From NCBI RefSeq assembly GCF_900111115.1, contig NZ_FOGD01000001.1, positions 428,910 to 492,909 of the forward strand: a stretch of DNA of 64,000 bases. The letters run 5' to 3'. The stretch comes from Giesbergeria anulus (lineage in GTDB: Bacteria; Pseudomonadota; Gammaproteobacteria; Burkholderiales; Burkholderiaceae_C). A program made the translations under genes and the position numbers. Numbering within the stretch: position 1 is the stretch's first letter; the number at the start of each line of letters is the position of its first letter. Under the pieces are notes generated by a model. That model did no database searches. It was not told the origin of the DNA and saw only the letters and a list, made by a program, of their open reading frames with translations. Shown in pieces: positions 28,252 through 36,873 of the stretch.

Positions 28252-29299
28252 GTTGGGCGCTCCCGGTGTCTACTTCTTCAACGCGCACGCCTTCGCTGCG
28301 CAGTTGTGCAATCGCAGCTTGCAATGGCCCACTCTGGCCGCTGACGTAAATCGCCAAGGAGCCAAAAGCCTGCCCTTGGATCTCGTCAATCTGGCCGTGC
28401 AAAATGGACAAGTCCAGCCCATACTCCCGAATCAAGTGCGAAAGAATGGGCTGATAGGCACGCTCCCCAGCATACGATAGCCGCAGTAGTTGCCCACTGC
28501 CACCATGCAAGGGGGGCTGAAGCTGGCGCACGTGGTCAATCACGGTGGCAGGCAATTCTTGCGGCACGATCTCATCGATCAAGCGTTTGGTAATCGGCTG
28601 CTGCGGTGCAGTAAACACATCAATCACCCGGCCCTGCTCGACAATGCGGCCCGCATCCATCACCGCGACACGGTCGGCAATTTGCTTAATCACCTGCATT
28701 TGGTGGGTGATGAGCACCACGGTCAGACCCAGTTCTTGGTTCACTTGGCGCAATAGGGCCAAAATGGAGCCGGTGGTTTCTGGATCGAGTGCGGAGGTGG
28801 CCTCATCGCTTAACAGCACCTTGGGCTGGCTGGCCAAGGCCCGTGCAATACCCACACGCTGCTTTTGTCCGCCACTGATTTGTACGGGGTAGCGGTCGGC
28901 CAAAGCCGTTAACCCGACCAGTTCTAGCAGCGGGTTCACACGCTGGCGGATGTCATTTTTAGCCATACCAGCCAATTCGAGCGGCAGGGCAACGTTGTCG
29001 AACACGGTGCGTGAAGACAGCAAATTGAAATGCTGAAATACCATGCCAATATCGCGCCGCGCTGCGCGCAAACGGGCATCGTTGAGTTGCGCCAGATCAT
29101 GCCCGGCCACAATCACCTGCCCTTGGGTAGGCCGATTGAGCAGGTTGATGACACGCACCAGCGAGCTTTTGCCCGCACCGCTGCGTCCGATGATGCCAAA
29201 AACTTCACCCGGCAAGATGTGTAAATCAATGCCGCGTAGTGCTTGTACCGGGCCTTGTGGGCCCGGATAAATTTGGGTGATACCCCGTAAGTCAATCAT
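28244..29299 (-). CDS. metN: Methionine ABC transporter ATP-binding protein with NIL domain
   Basis: 351 residues. ABC domain: Walker [11 protein letters not shown]-loop in [10 protein letters not shown], signature [15 protein letters not shown], Walker [14 protein letters not shown], and the switch His in VVLITHQM. The C-terminal NIL domain (about residues 265-345) binds methionine and mediates transinhibition in this family. It energises MetI. On the same strand, recR lies upstream with a 48-bp gap. Confidence 0.96.
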   Translation of the reverse strand: MIDLRGITQIYPGPQGPVQALRGIDLHILPGEVFGIIGRSGAGKSSLVRVINLLNRPTQGQVIVAGHDLAQLNDARLRAARRDIGMVFQHFNLLSSRTVFDNVALPLELAGMAKNDIRQRVNPLLELVGLTALADRYPVQISGGQKQRVGIARALASQPKVLLSDEATSALDPETTGSILALLRQVNQELGLTVVLITHQMQVIKQIADRVAVMDAGRIVEQGRVIDVFTAPQQPITKRLIDEIVPQELPATVIDHVRQLQPPLHGGSGQLLRLSYAGERAYQPILSHLIREYGLDLSILHGQIDEIQGQAFGSLAIYVSGQSGPLQAAIAQLRSEGVRVEEVDTGSAQHV

Positions 29300-29347
29300 G
29301 AAAAAAGCAAAAGCAGAGAGAAGGGAGAGAAGCGCTACCGGTGCGCC

Positions 29348-29944
29348 TTAACGGCGCTCGGCCAAGGCGTGGGCAATGGTACCCAGATCGACATATTCCA
29401 GCTCACTGCCCACCGGCACGCCGCGTGCCAGACGAGTAGCCCGCAAGCCACGGGCTTTGAGGGCTTGGGCCATGACATGGGCAGTCATTTCGCCTTCTGC
29501 CGTGAAGTTGGTGGCCAAAATGACCTCTTGCACCACACCATCGCTGGCCCGGTCTAATAGCTTTTTCAGCCCAAGGTCGTGGGGGCCAATACCATCCAAG
29601 GGGCTGATGCGCCCCATTAGCACAAAATACAGGCCAGCAAAGGCCCCGGTGCGCTCCATCGCGGCTTGGTCTGCCGGGGTTTCTACCACGCACAGCCGGG
29701 TGGCATCGCGTTGCGGGTTTTGGCAGATGGCGCAAATGGGCGCTTCGGTAAAGGTGTGGCAACGCTCGCAATGGCGCATGTGGTCTACCGCCTGCACCAG
29801 TGCTTGGGAAAGCTGCAAAGCGCCATCGCGGTCGCGCTGCAACAGGTGGTAGGCCATACGGGCTGCCGACTTGGCACCCACGCCCGGTAGACGCCGCAGG
29901 GCTTGGATGAGCGCCTCAAGGCTGTGCGCAGGTGCAACAGGCAT
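29348..29944 (-). CDS. recR: Recombination mediator protein RecR
   Basis: 198 residues. RecFOR pathway protein that loads RecA at gaps. The helix-hairpin-helix [20 protein letters not shown] is followed by a zinc finger (CERC...CAIC) and a Toprim domain with [16 protein letters not shown], then [10 protein letters not shown]-like [20 protein letters not shown] at the end. Third gene of dnaX-ybaB-recR, the conserved bacterial order. Confidence 0.97.
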   Translation of the reverse strand: MPVAPAHSLEALIQALRRLPGVGAKSAARMAYHLLQRDRDGALQLSQALVQAVDHMRHCERCHTFTEAPICAICQNPQRDATRLCVVETPADQAAMERTGAFAGLYFVLMGRISPLDGIGPHDLGLKKLLDRASDGVVQEVILATNFTAEGEMTAHVMAQALKARGLRATRLARGVPVGSELEYVDLGTIAHALAERR

Positions 29945-29961
29945 GGGGAAGCGGTTTGGCG

Positions 29962-30294
29962 TTAGAACGGGAACTTCATGCCACCGGGCAGTCCGGGCAT
30001 ACCTGCGGTGATCTTGCCCATTTTTTCTTGCGAGGTTTCTTCGGCCTTGCGCACAGCAGCATTGAAGGCGGCAGCCACCAAGTCTTCGAGCATATCTTTG
30101 TCTTCGGCCAGCAGGCTGGGGTCGATGGTGACACGCTTGACGTCGTGCTTGCAGGTCATGGTGACTTTGACCAGACCCGCACCGGATTCGCCCTGGACTT
30201 CGACGTGGCCCAGTTCGTCTTGGGCTTTTTTCAGGTTGTCCTGCATGGCTTGGGCTTGTTTCATCAAGCCAGCCAGTTGTCCTTTGTTAAACAT
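29962..30294 (-). CDS. ybaB: YbaB/EbfC nucleoid-associated protein
   Basis: 110 residues. Begins [20 protein letters not shown] and contains [20 protein letters not shown] and [16 protein letters not shown], standard for the dimeric DNA-binding YbaB family. An AAGGAAC ribosome-binding site sits before its ATG. It lies between dnaX and recR on the same strand. Confidence 0.95.
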   Translation of the reverse strand: MFNKGQLAGLMKQAQAMQDNLKKAQDELGHVEVQGESGAGLVKVTMTCKHDVKRVTIDPSLLAEDKDMLEDLVAAAFNAAVRKAEETSQEKMGKITAGMPGLPGGMKFPF

Positions 30295-30357
30295 GTAAGT
30301 TCCTTTCGTTGTGAACTGAAAAAAGGGAAAAAAATCAATGCCTGTTTGAGCAGCAGC

Positions 30358-32184
30358 TTACTGGGGCTGGATGCTGCCCGGCACGATGCGCGCATCGTAA
30401 TCGCGCATCCAAGCCTGCACCCGGCTATCGGCCAGCACGGTAGCACGGGCTTGCTCTTGGCGGGATTTTTCGGCAGCAGCATTGCGGCGGGCGGGGGTGT
30501 CAGAGACCGGCCCCAGCTCAATACGCAAACCGCTTTGGGCATGGCCTGCGGCCTGCAAGGCAGTAGTGAGCCGTTCGCGGGCCGTGGGCTGGTTGAGAGT
30601 TTCGTGCTCAATGCGCAAGCACCAAGGCCCCTCATCGCAGGACTGCAATTGTGACTGCAACGCCAACTCACGGGCCAAGGCGGTGATGGCCTCACTGGTT
30701 ACCAGTGACTGCACCAGCGTATGCCAGCGCTCGCCCAAGGGGGTATCGGCAACGGCTGCCGGTGCTGGTACTGGTGCCAAGACTGGTTCTGGAGGCGCAT
30801 CTTCCCAAGGCAAGGGGGCCACAGGCGGGGCGGGTACAGGGTCTGGCTTGGCAGGAGCGACTGTGGGCACGGGCGGGCGCTGTGCTGTCTCCGGCAGCGC
30901 ATGCGGCATCACCTTGGGCGCGGGTAGCGGCGCTGGCGCGATGGCTGGGGCAGCAGCCGCAGCCATCGGCGGCGGGGCCGGTGCAATGGCCTGCCTAACG
31001 ACAAGGGGCGCTGGCAGCGGCGCTGTATCAGCCGTTGTCAGTGTTTTTTTTTCTGTCCCCCCCGCTGCGGCGGCGGGCTTGAACGCCAACAGACGCAACA
31101 GCACCATGGTCAAGGCAGCATACTCATCGGGGGCCAAGCCCAGCTCGGCGCGCCCATGCAGGCAGATGCTGTAGAGCAACTGGGTCTCGTCTGCGGGCAT
31201 CAGAGCGGCCAGACGCACAGTGGCCGCTGCATCAGGGTCATCAGCGTCTACAGCGGCAGCGGCGGCCATTGGCGGCACAGCCTGAAATACCGCCATGCGC
31301 TGCAACATCGCAGACATGTCTTCTAGCGCAGCGGCAGCAGAAACACCATGTAAGCGCAGCAGTTCAGCGGTTTCGACCACGGTCTTACCATCGCCCAGCG
31401 CCAGTGCTTCAATCAAGCGCAACACATGGGAGCGGTCTACCGCGCCCAGCATCAGGCGTACCGCTGCTTCTTGCAATTGCCCACTGCCAAAAGCAATGGC
31501 TTGGTCAGTGAGCGACAAAGCATCGCGCATCGACCCCCGTGCCGCTCGCGACAGCAAGCGCAGTGCCGCCACCTCGGCGGGGATATGCTCTGCTGCCAGC
31601 ACATGACTCAGGTGCTCCAGCACGGTCTCAGGGGCCATCGGGCGCAGATTAAATTGCAGGCAGCGCGACAACACCGTGACCGGCACTTTTTGCGGATCGG
31701 TGGTAGCCAGCACAAACTTGAGGTATTCGGGCGGCTCCTCCAGCGTTTTGAGCATGGCGTTAAACGCCGTGTTGGTCAGCATGTGCACTTCGTCGATCAT
31801 GAAGACCTTAAAGCGCCCCTGCACCGGCTTGTACACCGCCTGCTCTAGCAGGCTTTGCACTTCATCTACGCCCCGGTTGGAGGCGGCGTCGAGTTCGGTG
31901 TAATCGACAAAACGGCCACTGTCGATGTCTTGGCAGGCTTGGCAAACGCCGCAGGGCGTGGCGGTGATGCCGCCTTGGCCATCTGGCCCTTGGCAATTGA
32001 GAGATTTGGCCAAAATGCGCGACACGGTGGTTTTACCCACGCCACGGGTGCCGGTAAACAGGTAGGCATGGTGCAGGCGCTGTTGCGTGAGGGCGTTGCT
32101 CAGGGCCTGCACGACATGCTCCTGCCCCACCATCTCAGTGAAGTTGCGTGGACGGTATTTGCGGGCGAGCACGATGTAGGACAT
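30358..32184 (-). CDS. dnaX: DNA polymerase III subunits gamma/tau
   Basis: 608 residues. The clamp-loader ATPase subunit and replisome organiser. AAA+ features: Walker A GTRGVGKTT, zinc-binding CGVCQACQDID, Walker B VFMIDEVHML, sensor 1 LATTDPQKVP, and the SRC arginine finger in VLSRCLQFNL. The ATPase and collar domains end near residue 370. A long Ala/Pro-rich linker and the tau-specific C-terminal domain follow. An A9 run at codons 378-381 lies exactly at the junction, and both shifted frames stop within a few codons, which would give a gamma-like short form (see separate entry). First gene of dnaX-ybaB-recR. Confidence 0.96.
   Translation of the reverse strand: MSYIVLARKYRPRNFTEMVGQEHVVQALSNALTQQRLHHAYLFTGTRGVGKTTVSRILAKSLNCQGPDGQGGITATPCGVCQACQDIDSGRFVDYTELDAASNRGVDEVQSLLEQAVYKPVQGRFKVFMIDEVHMLTNTAFNAMLKTLEEPPEYLKFVLATTDPQKVPVTVLSRCLQFNLRPMAPETVLEHLSHVLAAEHIPAEVAALRLLSRAARGSMRDALSLTDQAIAFGSGQLQEAAVRLMLGAVDRSHVLRLIEALALGDGKTVVETAELLRLHGVSAAAALEDMSAMLQRMAVFQAVPPMAAAAAVDADDPDAAATVRLAALMPADETQLLYSICLHGRAELGLAPDEYAALTMVLLRLLAFKPAAAAGGTEKKTLTTADTAPLPAPLVVRQAIAPAPPPMAAAAAPAIAPAPLPAPKVMPHALPETAQRPPVPTVAPAKPDPVPAPPVAPLPWEDAPPEPVLAPVPAPAAVADTPLGERWHTLVQSLVTSEAITALARELALQSQLQSCDEGPWCLRIEHETLNQPTARERLTTALQAAGHAQSGLRIELGPVSDTPARRNAAAEKSRQEQARATVLADSRVQAWMRDYDARIVPGSIQPQ
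31044..31052 (-). promoter_or_regulatory. A9 slippage-like site in dnaX
   Basis: On the coding strand nine consecutive A residues cover parts of codons 378-381 (Glu-Lys-Lys-Thr). A -1 shift gives Asn-Thr-Asp-Asn-Gly then TGA; a +1 shift gives His then TGA. Either would end the protein just after the clamp-loader domains, at about 381-385 residues. Other bacteria make the short gamma subunit by frameshifting (E. coli) or by transcriptional slippage on an A9 tract (Thermus thermophilus). Use of this site here is inferred. Confidence 0.6.
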
Positions 32185-32286
32185 GGGGCGTGATTCTATG
32201 TGTGCCCCGCCTTAGTGCTGAGGCACCTTCAGAAAACCTTCAGTTAGGCGGGCGAAGATGGCCTTTTTGCCTAGGATTCAAAAAAC

Positions 32287-32838
32287 ATGGTCACCCCCGC
32301 CGCTCCACAACGCTACCACCGCTTTTCTATCGCCATGCACTGGCTGATGGTTTTGCTGTTGATTGCCACAGCCACCACGATGGAACTGCGGGGCATGTAC
32401 CCCAAGGGGACTCCTGCGCGTGAACTGATTAAATCGGCCCACTATGCCCTGGGGCTGGCGGTATTTGTGCTGGTTTGGGTGCGCCTGATGGCCAGCCTGT
32501 CTAGCACCACACCAGCCATTGAACCAGCCCCCCCCGCATGGCAATCCTTGCTGGGCCACGGTGCCCATGCGGGGCTTTATGTTTTGATGATCGGGCTACC
32601 GGTATTGGGTTGGCTGGCACTCAGCTTTAAGGGCGCCCCTGTCTATTTTCCGGGAGGTATCCCCGTGCCGCTGCTGACTTCTACCAACAGCAACACCGCC
32701 CACTGGTTCAAAGAGGTACACGAAATCGGGGCTGTGGTCGGTTATGGACTGGTGGCACTGCACGCCGCTGCTGCGCTGGTACACCACTATGTGCTGCGCG
32801 ACAACACCCTGCTGCGGATGCTGCCCGGCAAACGCTGA
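32287..32838 (+). CDS. Cytochrome b561 family membrane protein
   Basis: 183 residues with four hydrophobic helices. Haem-ligand histidines are expected in RFSIAMHWLMVLLL, KSAHYALGLAVF, and the HEIGAVVGYGLVALHAAAAL / VHHYVLRD region. Members of this family (YodB/CybB type) carry di-haem b and move electrons between quinone and periplasmic partners, for example superoxide:quinone reduction by CybB. The partner here is unknown. It is followed directly by the 4.5S RNA gene. Confidence 0.9.
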   Translation: MVTPAAPQRYHRFSIAMHWLMVLLLIATATTMELRGMYPKGTPARELIKSAHYALGLAVFVLVWVRLMASLSSTTPAIEPAPPAWQSLLGHGAHAGLYVLMIGLPVLGWLALSFKGAPVYFPGGIPVPLLTSTNSNTAHWFKEVHEIGAVVGYGLVALHAAAALVHHYVLRDNTLLRMLPGKR

Positions 32839-32860
32839 TCTCTTATAGATTACAATTGCC

Positions 32861-32960
32861 GTTGACGGGCCTCCCCGCATGGGGAAGCGGCCAACCGGGT
32901 CAGGTGGGGAACCAAGCAGCCCTAACCGCAGATACAGTGCCGGGGGTAAGGCTCGTCAAA
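32861..32960 (+). ncRNA. ffs: Signal recognition particle 4.5S RNA
   Basis: The Ffh-binding signature is present: GGTCAGGT at about 32898-32905 and AAGCAGCCCTAACC at about 32913-32926, bracketing the conserved asymmetric loop. The ends GACGGGCCT (32864-32872) and AAGGCTCGTC (32948-32957) pair with one G-U/mismatch to close a long hairpin of about 100 nt. A TACAAT box at 32851-32856 sits where a -10 element should be. The RNA targets membrane proteins to FtsY/SecYEG. Exact ends are estimated. Confidence 0.9.
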
Positions 32961-33034
32961 CCTCTTTTATGTGCGTTGCCAGCGGCAGCGCCTGCCAGCA
33001 GGGCCACCACGGCCCTTGCTTCAATCCCTTTGTT

Positions 33035-33739
33035 TTAGCGACGGCGCTTTTTGTTACCCACTGGGTGTACATGGCCTACTGCGGGTGCCTCTGGCACAGG
33101 CGCTTTGTTTTTGCTTTGGCCCAGCTTGGACTCGGTGCCACGCAGCAAGCGCCCAATGTTTTCTTGGTGCCGCCACACCAGCAAGCCCGCCATCGCTCCA
33201 ATGGCCGCTGCCACACGGTGATCGGCATACCACAGCGGCCCACCCGCCAATAAAAAGAAGGTAGGCGCAAACAAAGCCGCCGCCATAGACGACAGCGAGA
33301 CATAGCGCGAGATGGACACCACCACCAGCCAAGCCGCCAGTGTGGCAAGCCCCAGCCAACCACTCACGCCCAACAACACCCCCAACGCCGTAGCCACGCC
33401 CTTGCCGCCCTTAAAGCCAAAGAACACCGGCCAGAGATGCCCGACAAACGCCGCCAAAGCCACCAGCGCTTGCGTGCCTTCTTCGAGGCCATAGGGCGCG
33501 CCAAACCAGCGCACCAGTGCCACGGGCAACCAGCCCTTGGCGGCATCGAGCGCGAGCGTCAAAATGGCAGCGGCTTTGCTGCCCGAACGCAACACATTGG
33601 TGGCACCCGGATTTTTACTGCCAAAGGTGCGCGGGTCATTCAGGCCCATGACGCGGCTCACAATGACTGCAAACGACAACGAGCCCAGCAAATAGGCCGC
33701 CAGCACCGCCAGAGCGGAATAAACGAGGGGCAAAATCAA
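33035..33739 (-). CDS. plsY: Glycerol-3-phosphate acyltransferase PlsY
   Basis: 234 residues with five or more hydrophobic segments. PlsY transfers acyl groups from acyl-phosphate to glycerol-3-phosphate, the first step of phospholipid synthesis. Motifs: LLGSLSFAVIVSRV, FGSKNPGATNVLRSG, and GFKGGKGVATALGVLLG. The C-terminal 30 residues (SKLGQSKNKAPVPEAPAVGH) are a polar tail longer than in many homologues. Confidence 0.95.
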   Translation of the reverse strand: MILPLVYSALAVLAAYLLGSLSFAVIVSRVMGLNDPRTFGSKNPGATNVLRSGSKAAAILTLALDAAKGWLPVALVRWFGAPYGLEEGTQALVALAAFVGHLWPVFFGFKGGKGVATALGVLLGVSGWLGLATLAAWLVVVSISRYVSLSSMAAALFAPTFFLLAGGPLWYADHRVAAAIGAMAGLLVWRHQENIGRLLRGTESKLGQSKNKAPVPEAPAVGHVHPVGNKKRRR

Positions 33740-33787
33740 TCTCCAGAAGGGTTTAGCGGGGCGTCATTGTGCCAGCGGCCCGTGGTT

Positions 33788-34291
33788 TTATTCTGCCAAG
33801 GCGCATTGCACTGGCGTTGCGCCCAGCAAACGCACGCACACTTGCGGCTCGATCTGTACCAAAAAGCCCCGACGGCCACCATTGATGGCAATGCGCGGTA
33901 GCTCCAGAATCGACGATTCGATATACACCGGCATGGTTTTGCGCGTGCCAAATGGCGATGTGCCGCCCACCAAATAGCCACTGTGGCGGTTAGCCACCTC
34001 TGGGGTGCAAGGCTCCACCGATTTGGCACCGATCTGGCGGGCCAGCGCCTTGGTCGAGACCTTGCAATCGCCGTGCATGAGCACGATCAGCGGCTTGGCG
34101 TCTTGGTCTTGCATCACCAAGGTTTTGACCACGGTATGCTCATCCAGCCCCAAGCTGGCAGCACTGTGCGCGGTGCCGCCGTGCTCTACATAGTCATAGG
34201 GCAGCCCCGTGAATGCTACCCCCTGTGCTTTGAGCCATTGCGTGGCCGGGGTTTCACTGACGTGGGTGGTTTTGCTGTCTTTTTTTGCCAT
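33788..34291 (-). CDS. ybaK: YbaK-type Cys-tRNA(Pro)/Cys-tRNA(Cys) deacylase
   Basis: 167 residues. The start is set at the ATG giving MAKKDSKTTHVSETPATQWL; an upstream in-frame extension shares bases with the preceding gene and is not family-like. Family landmarks: LGLDEHTVVKTLVMQD, VLMHGDCKVSTKALARQIG, and GYLVGGTSPFGTRKTMPVYI with the conserved Gly-Gly loop. It removes wrongly attached cysteine from tRNA(Pro). It is downstream of the aldo/keto reductase gene on the same strand. Confidence 0.92.
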   Translation of the reverse strand: MAKKDSKTTHVSETPATQWLKAQGVAFTGLPYDYVEHGGTAHSAASLGLDEHTVVKTLVMQDQDAKPLIVLMHGDCKVSTKALARQIGAKSVEPCTPEVANRHSGYLVGGTSPFGTRKTMPVYIESSILELPRIAINGGRRGFLVQIEPQVCVRLLGATPVQCALAE

Positions 34292-34332
34292 GATGGCAAA
34301 TTGAACCACAAACGCTACCCCTGCCCAGCGGC

Positions 34333-35394
34333 TCAAAGGGCTGGGTCACCCAACTCCCAGCGGATAGCATCCACTTCGGCCAGCAATTCGGGCGACAAGT
34401 TGGTGCCCCAAGCATCCAAATCTTCCTCCAGTTGCGCCAGCGAGGTGACGCCAATAATGGTGCTGGCTACCTGCCATTTGGTATAGCAAAACGCCAGTGC
34501 CAGCCGAGTGGGTGTCAGGCCATGCTGACGGGCCAGCGCGTTGTAGCGGCGCGCAGCGGCCAGGGCTTCGGGTCGGCCCCAGCGCTGTTTGCGCACCGAC
34601 TCATAGGTGGACAAGCGCGCCCCCTGCGGTGCCTCTGGCCCCGTGGTGCCGCTTTGGTCGTATTTGCCCGTGAGCAGACCAAAACCCACCGGAGAATAAG
34701 CCAACAGCGACACATTCAGGCGGTGGCAGGTCTCATCGAGGGCATTTTCGTAACTGCGGTTGATGAGGCAATAGGGATTTTGCACGGTAGCAATGCGCGG
34801 CAGGCCATGCTGCTGGGCCAGACGTACAAACTCATGCACGCCGTAAGGGGTCTCGTTAGACAGACCAATGTGGCGCACCTTGCCTGCTTTTACCAGCCCA
34901 GCCAGTGCTTCCAATTGCTCATGCAGTGAGGTTTGGGTGCGCTCTTGCGTTGGGTCGTAGTATTTGATGCCAAAAGCGGGCACATGGCGCTCAGGCCAGT
35001 GGATTTGGTACAGGTCAATGACTTCGGTTTGCAAGCGGCGCAAGCTGCCCTCGCAAGAGGCCACGATGTCGGCCGCCGTCAGGCCATCGCTACCACGCAA
35101 CCAAGGCATGCCACGCGAGGGGCCTGCTACCTTGGTGGCAAGCACGATTCTTTGGCGCACACCGGGGTTTTGCGCCAGCCAGCGGCCAATGATGGTTTCG
35201 GTGGCACCAGCGGTTTCGGCGCGGGCAGGCACCGCATACATCTCGGCGGTGTCGATAAAGTTAATACCACGCTCTAAAGCACGGTTCAGAATGGCGTGGG
35301 CATCTGCTTCAGCCACCTGCTCGCCAAAAGTCATGGTGCCTAGGCAAATAGGGGTAACGTGCAGGTCACTCTGACCTAACTGGATGGTGTCCAT
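34333..35394 (-). CDS. Aldo/keto reductase (Tas-like)
   Basis: 353 residues from the ATG giving MDTIQLGQSDLHVTPICLGT. NADP-dependent TIM-barrel oxidoreductase. Catalytic Asp and Tyr are in INFIDTAEMYAVPARA, Lys in VLATKVAGPSRG, and His in IDLYQIHWPERH. NADP contacts lie in the GVTSLAQLEEDLDA segment near the end. The similarity is strongest to E. coli Tas, whose physiological substrate is unsettled. An in-frame upstream start at 35466 would overlap the divergent hydrolase gene. Confidence 0.9.
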   Translation of the reverse strand: MDTIQLGQSDLHVTPICLGTMTFGEQVAEADAHAILNRALERGINFIDTAEMYAVPARAETAGATETIIGRWLAQNPGVRQRIVLATKVAGPSRGMPWLRGSDGLTAADIVASCEGSLRRLQTEVIDLYQIHWPERHVPAFGIKYYDPTQERTQTSLHEQLEALAGLVKAGKVRHIGLSNETPYGVHEFVRLAQQHGLPRIATVQNPYCLINRSYENALDETCHRLNVSLLAYSPVGFGLLTGKYDQSGTTGPEAPQGARLSTYESVRKQRWGRPEALAAARRYNALARQHGLTPTRLALAFCYTKWQVASTIIGVTSLAQLEEDLDAWGTNLSPELLAEVDAIRWELGDPAL

Positions 35395-35457
35395 GCGCTT
35401 GCTCCGGTCAAAACTTCCAGTGTACGCAGGGCGACATGGCCTTGCAGGCATCAGTTC

Positions 35458-36456
35458 ATGACGCAAACATCGTTGGCCCCTAGTGGGTTACTGGCCGCCA
35501 CACAGCGATGGTCAGCCTTGCTGCGGAATAATCCAAGGATGTACCAAAGCCTTCGCCCTTTTCAAACCGAATGGATTCCCCTGCGCGGCCTGCGCTACCA
35601 TGTACGCCACTGGGGCAGCGCCACCAGCACCGAACCACCGCTCGTGCTACTGCATGGCTGGATGGATGTCGGGGCCTCGTACCAATTTGTCGTCGATGCG
35701 TTCAGTGAGGCTTTTGTGCAGGGGCGGCGCATCATTGCCCCCGACTGGCGCGGCTTTGGCCTGACACAGCCCCCCGCTGGCAACGACCACTACCAGTTTC
35801 CCGACTATCTGGCCGACTTAGAACGCCTGCTAGAGCATTACTCCCCCGGCCAAGCCGTCGATCTGGTGGGCCACAGCATGGGCGGCAACATCGCCATGAT
35901 GTACGCCGGGGTGCGGCCTGAGCGCATCCGCCGCCTCATCAACCTAGAGGGCTTTGGCATGCCTGCCAACACCCCAGAACAAGCCCCGGCCCGCTATGCA
36001 CAGTGGCTAAACGAGCTGCACCAATACGAGTGTGGCACCCTGACCATGAAGGCCTACGACAGCGCCGAGGCCGTAGCCCAACGCTTAATAAAAACCAACC
36101 CACGCCTGCCCCAAGACAAGGCCGACTGGTTGGCACAACACTGGGCGCAAGCCAACGCCCAAGGCGAATGGCGCATTTTGGGCGATGCGGCGCACAAAAT
36201 TATCAATGCCCAACTCTACCGCGTGGAAGAAGTGTTAGCCCTGTGGCGTGCCATCACCGCGCCCACCTTGGCCGTAGAAGCCACCGACAACCACATGGCA
36301 CACTGGTGGCAAGGCCGCTATACGCTGGAGCAATACCATGAACGCCTGCAAGCGGTGTCCAACTGCCAACAGGCCGTAGTGCAAGATGCGGGGCATATGC
36401 TGCACCACGATCAGCCCCAAGCCGTGGCTGCGCTGATTGAGGGCTTTGTGTCGTAG
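35458..36456 (+). CDS. Alpha/beta hydrolase
   Basis: 332 residues. The oxyanion segment VLLHGWMDVGASYQFV and the nucleophile elbow LVGHSMGGNIAMMYAG (G-H-S-x-G) give the Ser. The C-terminal VVQDAGHMLHHDQPQAVAA supplies the His. Asp in VEATDNHMAHWW is a candidate third residue. The layout suits an epoxide-hydrolase or esterase-like cytoplasmic enzyme, but substrate cannot be named. The N-terminal 30 residues are not conserved in type. Confidence 0.88.
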   Translation: MTQTSLAPSGLLAATQRWSALLRNNPRMYQSLRPFQTEWIPLRGLRYHVRHWGSATSTEPPLVLLHGWMDVGASYQFVVDAFSEAFVQGRRIIAPDWRGFGLTQPPAGNDHYQFPDYLADLERLLEHYSPGQAVDLVGHSMGGNIAMMYAGVRPERIRRLINLEGFGMPANTPEQAPARYAQWLNELHQYECGTLTMKAYDSAEAVAQRLIKTNPRLPQDKADWLAQHWAQANAQGEWRILGDAAHKIINAQLYRVEEVLALWRAITAPTLAVEATDNHMAHWWQGRYTLEQYHERLQAVSNCQQAVVQDAGHMLHHDQPQAVAALIEGFVS

Positions 36457-36485
36457 CGCTACGCCATGAGGCCAGCGTGCAATGG

Positions 36486-36872
36486 TCAGGCCACCGAAGG
36501 CAAAGCACCACCGTTCACCATCGCATCCACCACCTGCAAAAATTCTTTATAGCGCAAGGGTTTGGCGATGTAGGCATCGCACCCAGCGGCCAGAATTTTT
36601 TCGCGATCACCGCCCATAGCCAGCGCCGTCAGCGCCACAATTTTGATGCCTTGGGTGGCCGCATCGGCCTTGAGCAGGTGCGCAGCCGTCAAGCCATCCA
36701 TGCCCGGCAGTTGGATGTCCATCAAAATCAGGTCTGGCTCCAGCGCGCGCGCCAAGCGGATGCCTTCTTCGGCGTCGGTGGCCTGCGTGACCTTGTGGTG
36801 CGCATTCTCCAGCAGAAAAACCGCTAGTTTCATGTTTGCCGGGTGGTCTTCCACGACCAGTACGTGGGCCAC
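36486..36872 (-). CDS. Single-domain response regulator
   Basis: 128 residues, starting at a GTG (36870-36872) placed 7 bp after an AAGGAG ribosome-binding site that lies inside the end of the kinase gene. Longer in-frame versions overlap the kinase gene by about 70 bp. The receiver shows HVLVVEDHPANMKL, acceptor Asp in LILMDIQLPGMDGL, Thr/Ala in VALTALAM, and Lys in AYIAKPLRYKEF. DivK-like architecture. Third gene of an HD-GYP/hybrid-kinase/receiver cassette. Confidence 0.92.
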   Translation of the reverse strand: MAHVLVVEDHPANMKLAVFLLENAHHKVTQATDAEEGIRLARALEPDLILMDIQLPGMDGLTAAHLLKADAATQGIKIVALTALAMGGDREKILAAGCDAYIAKPLRYKEFLQVVDAMVNGGALPSVA

Positions 36873-36873
36873 T

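Noticed and set aside
30482-31174. Gly/Ala-rich plus-strand frame opposite dnaX
   Set aside because: Antisense of the Ala/Pro-rich tau linker; composition follows from the high-GC coding strand.
34292-34336. Longer YbaK start upstream of 34291
   Set aside because: The extra residues overlap the end of the aldo/keto reductase gene and are not in the family; MAKKDSK is the natural start.
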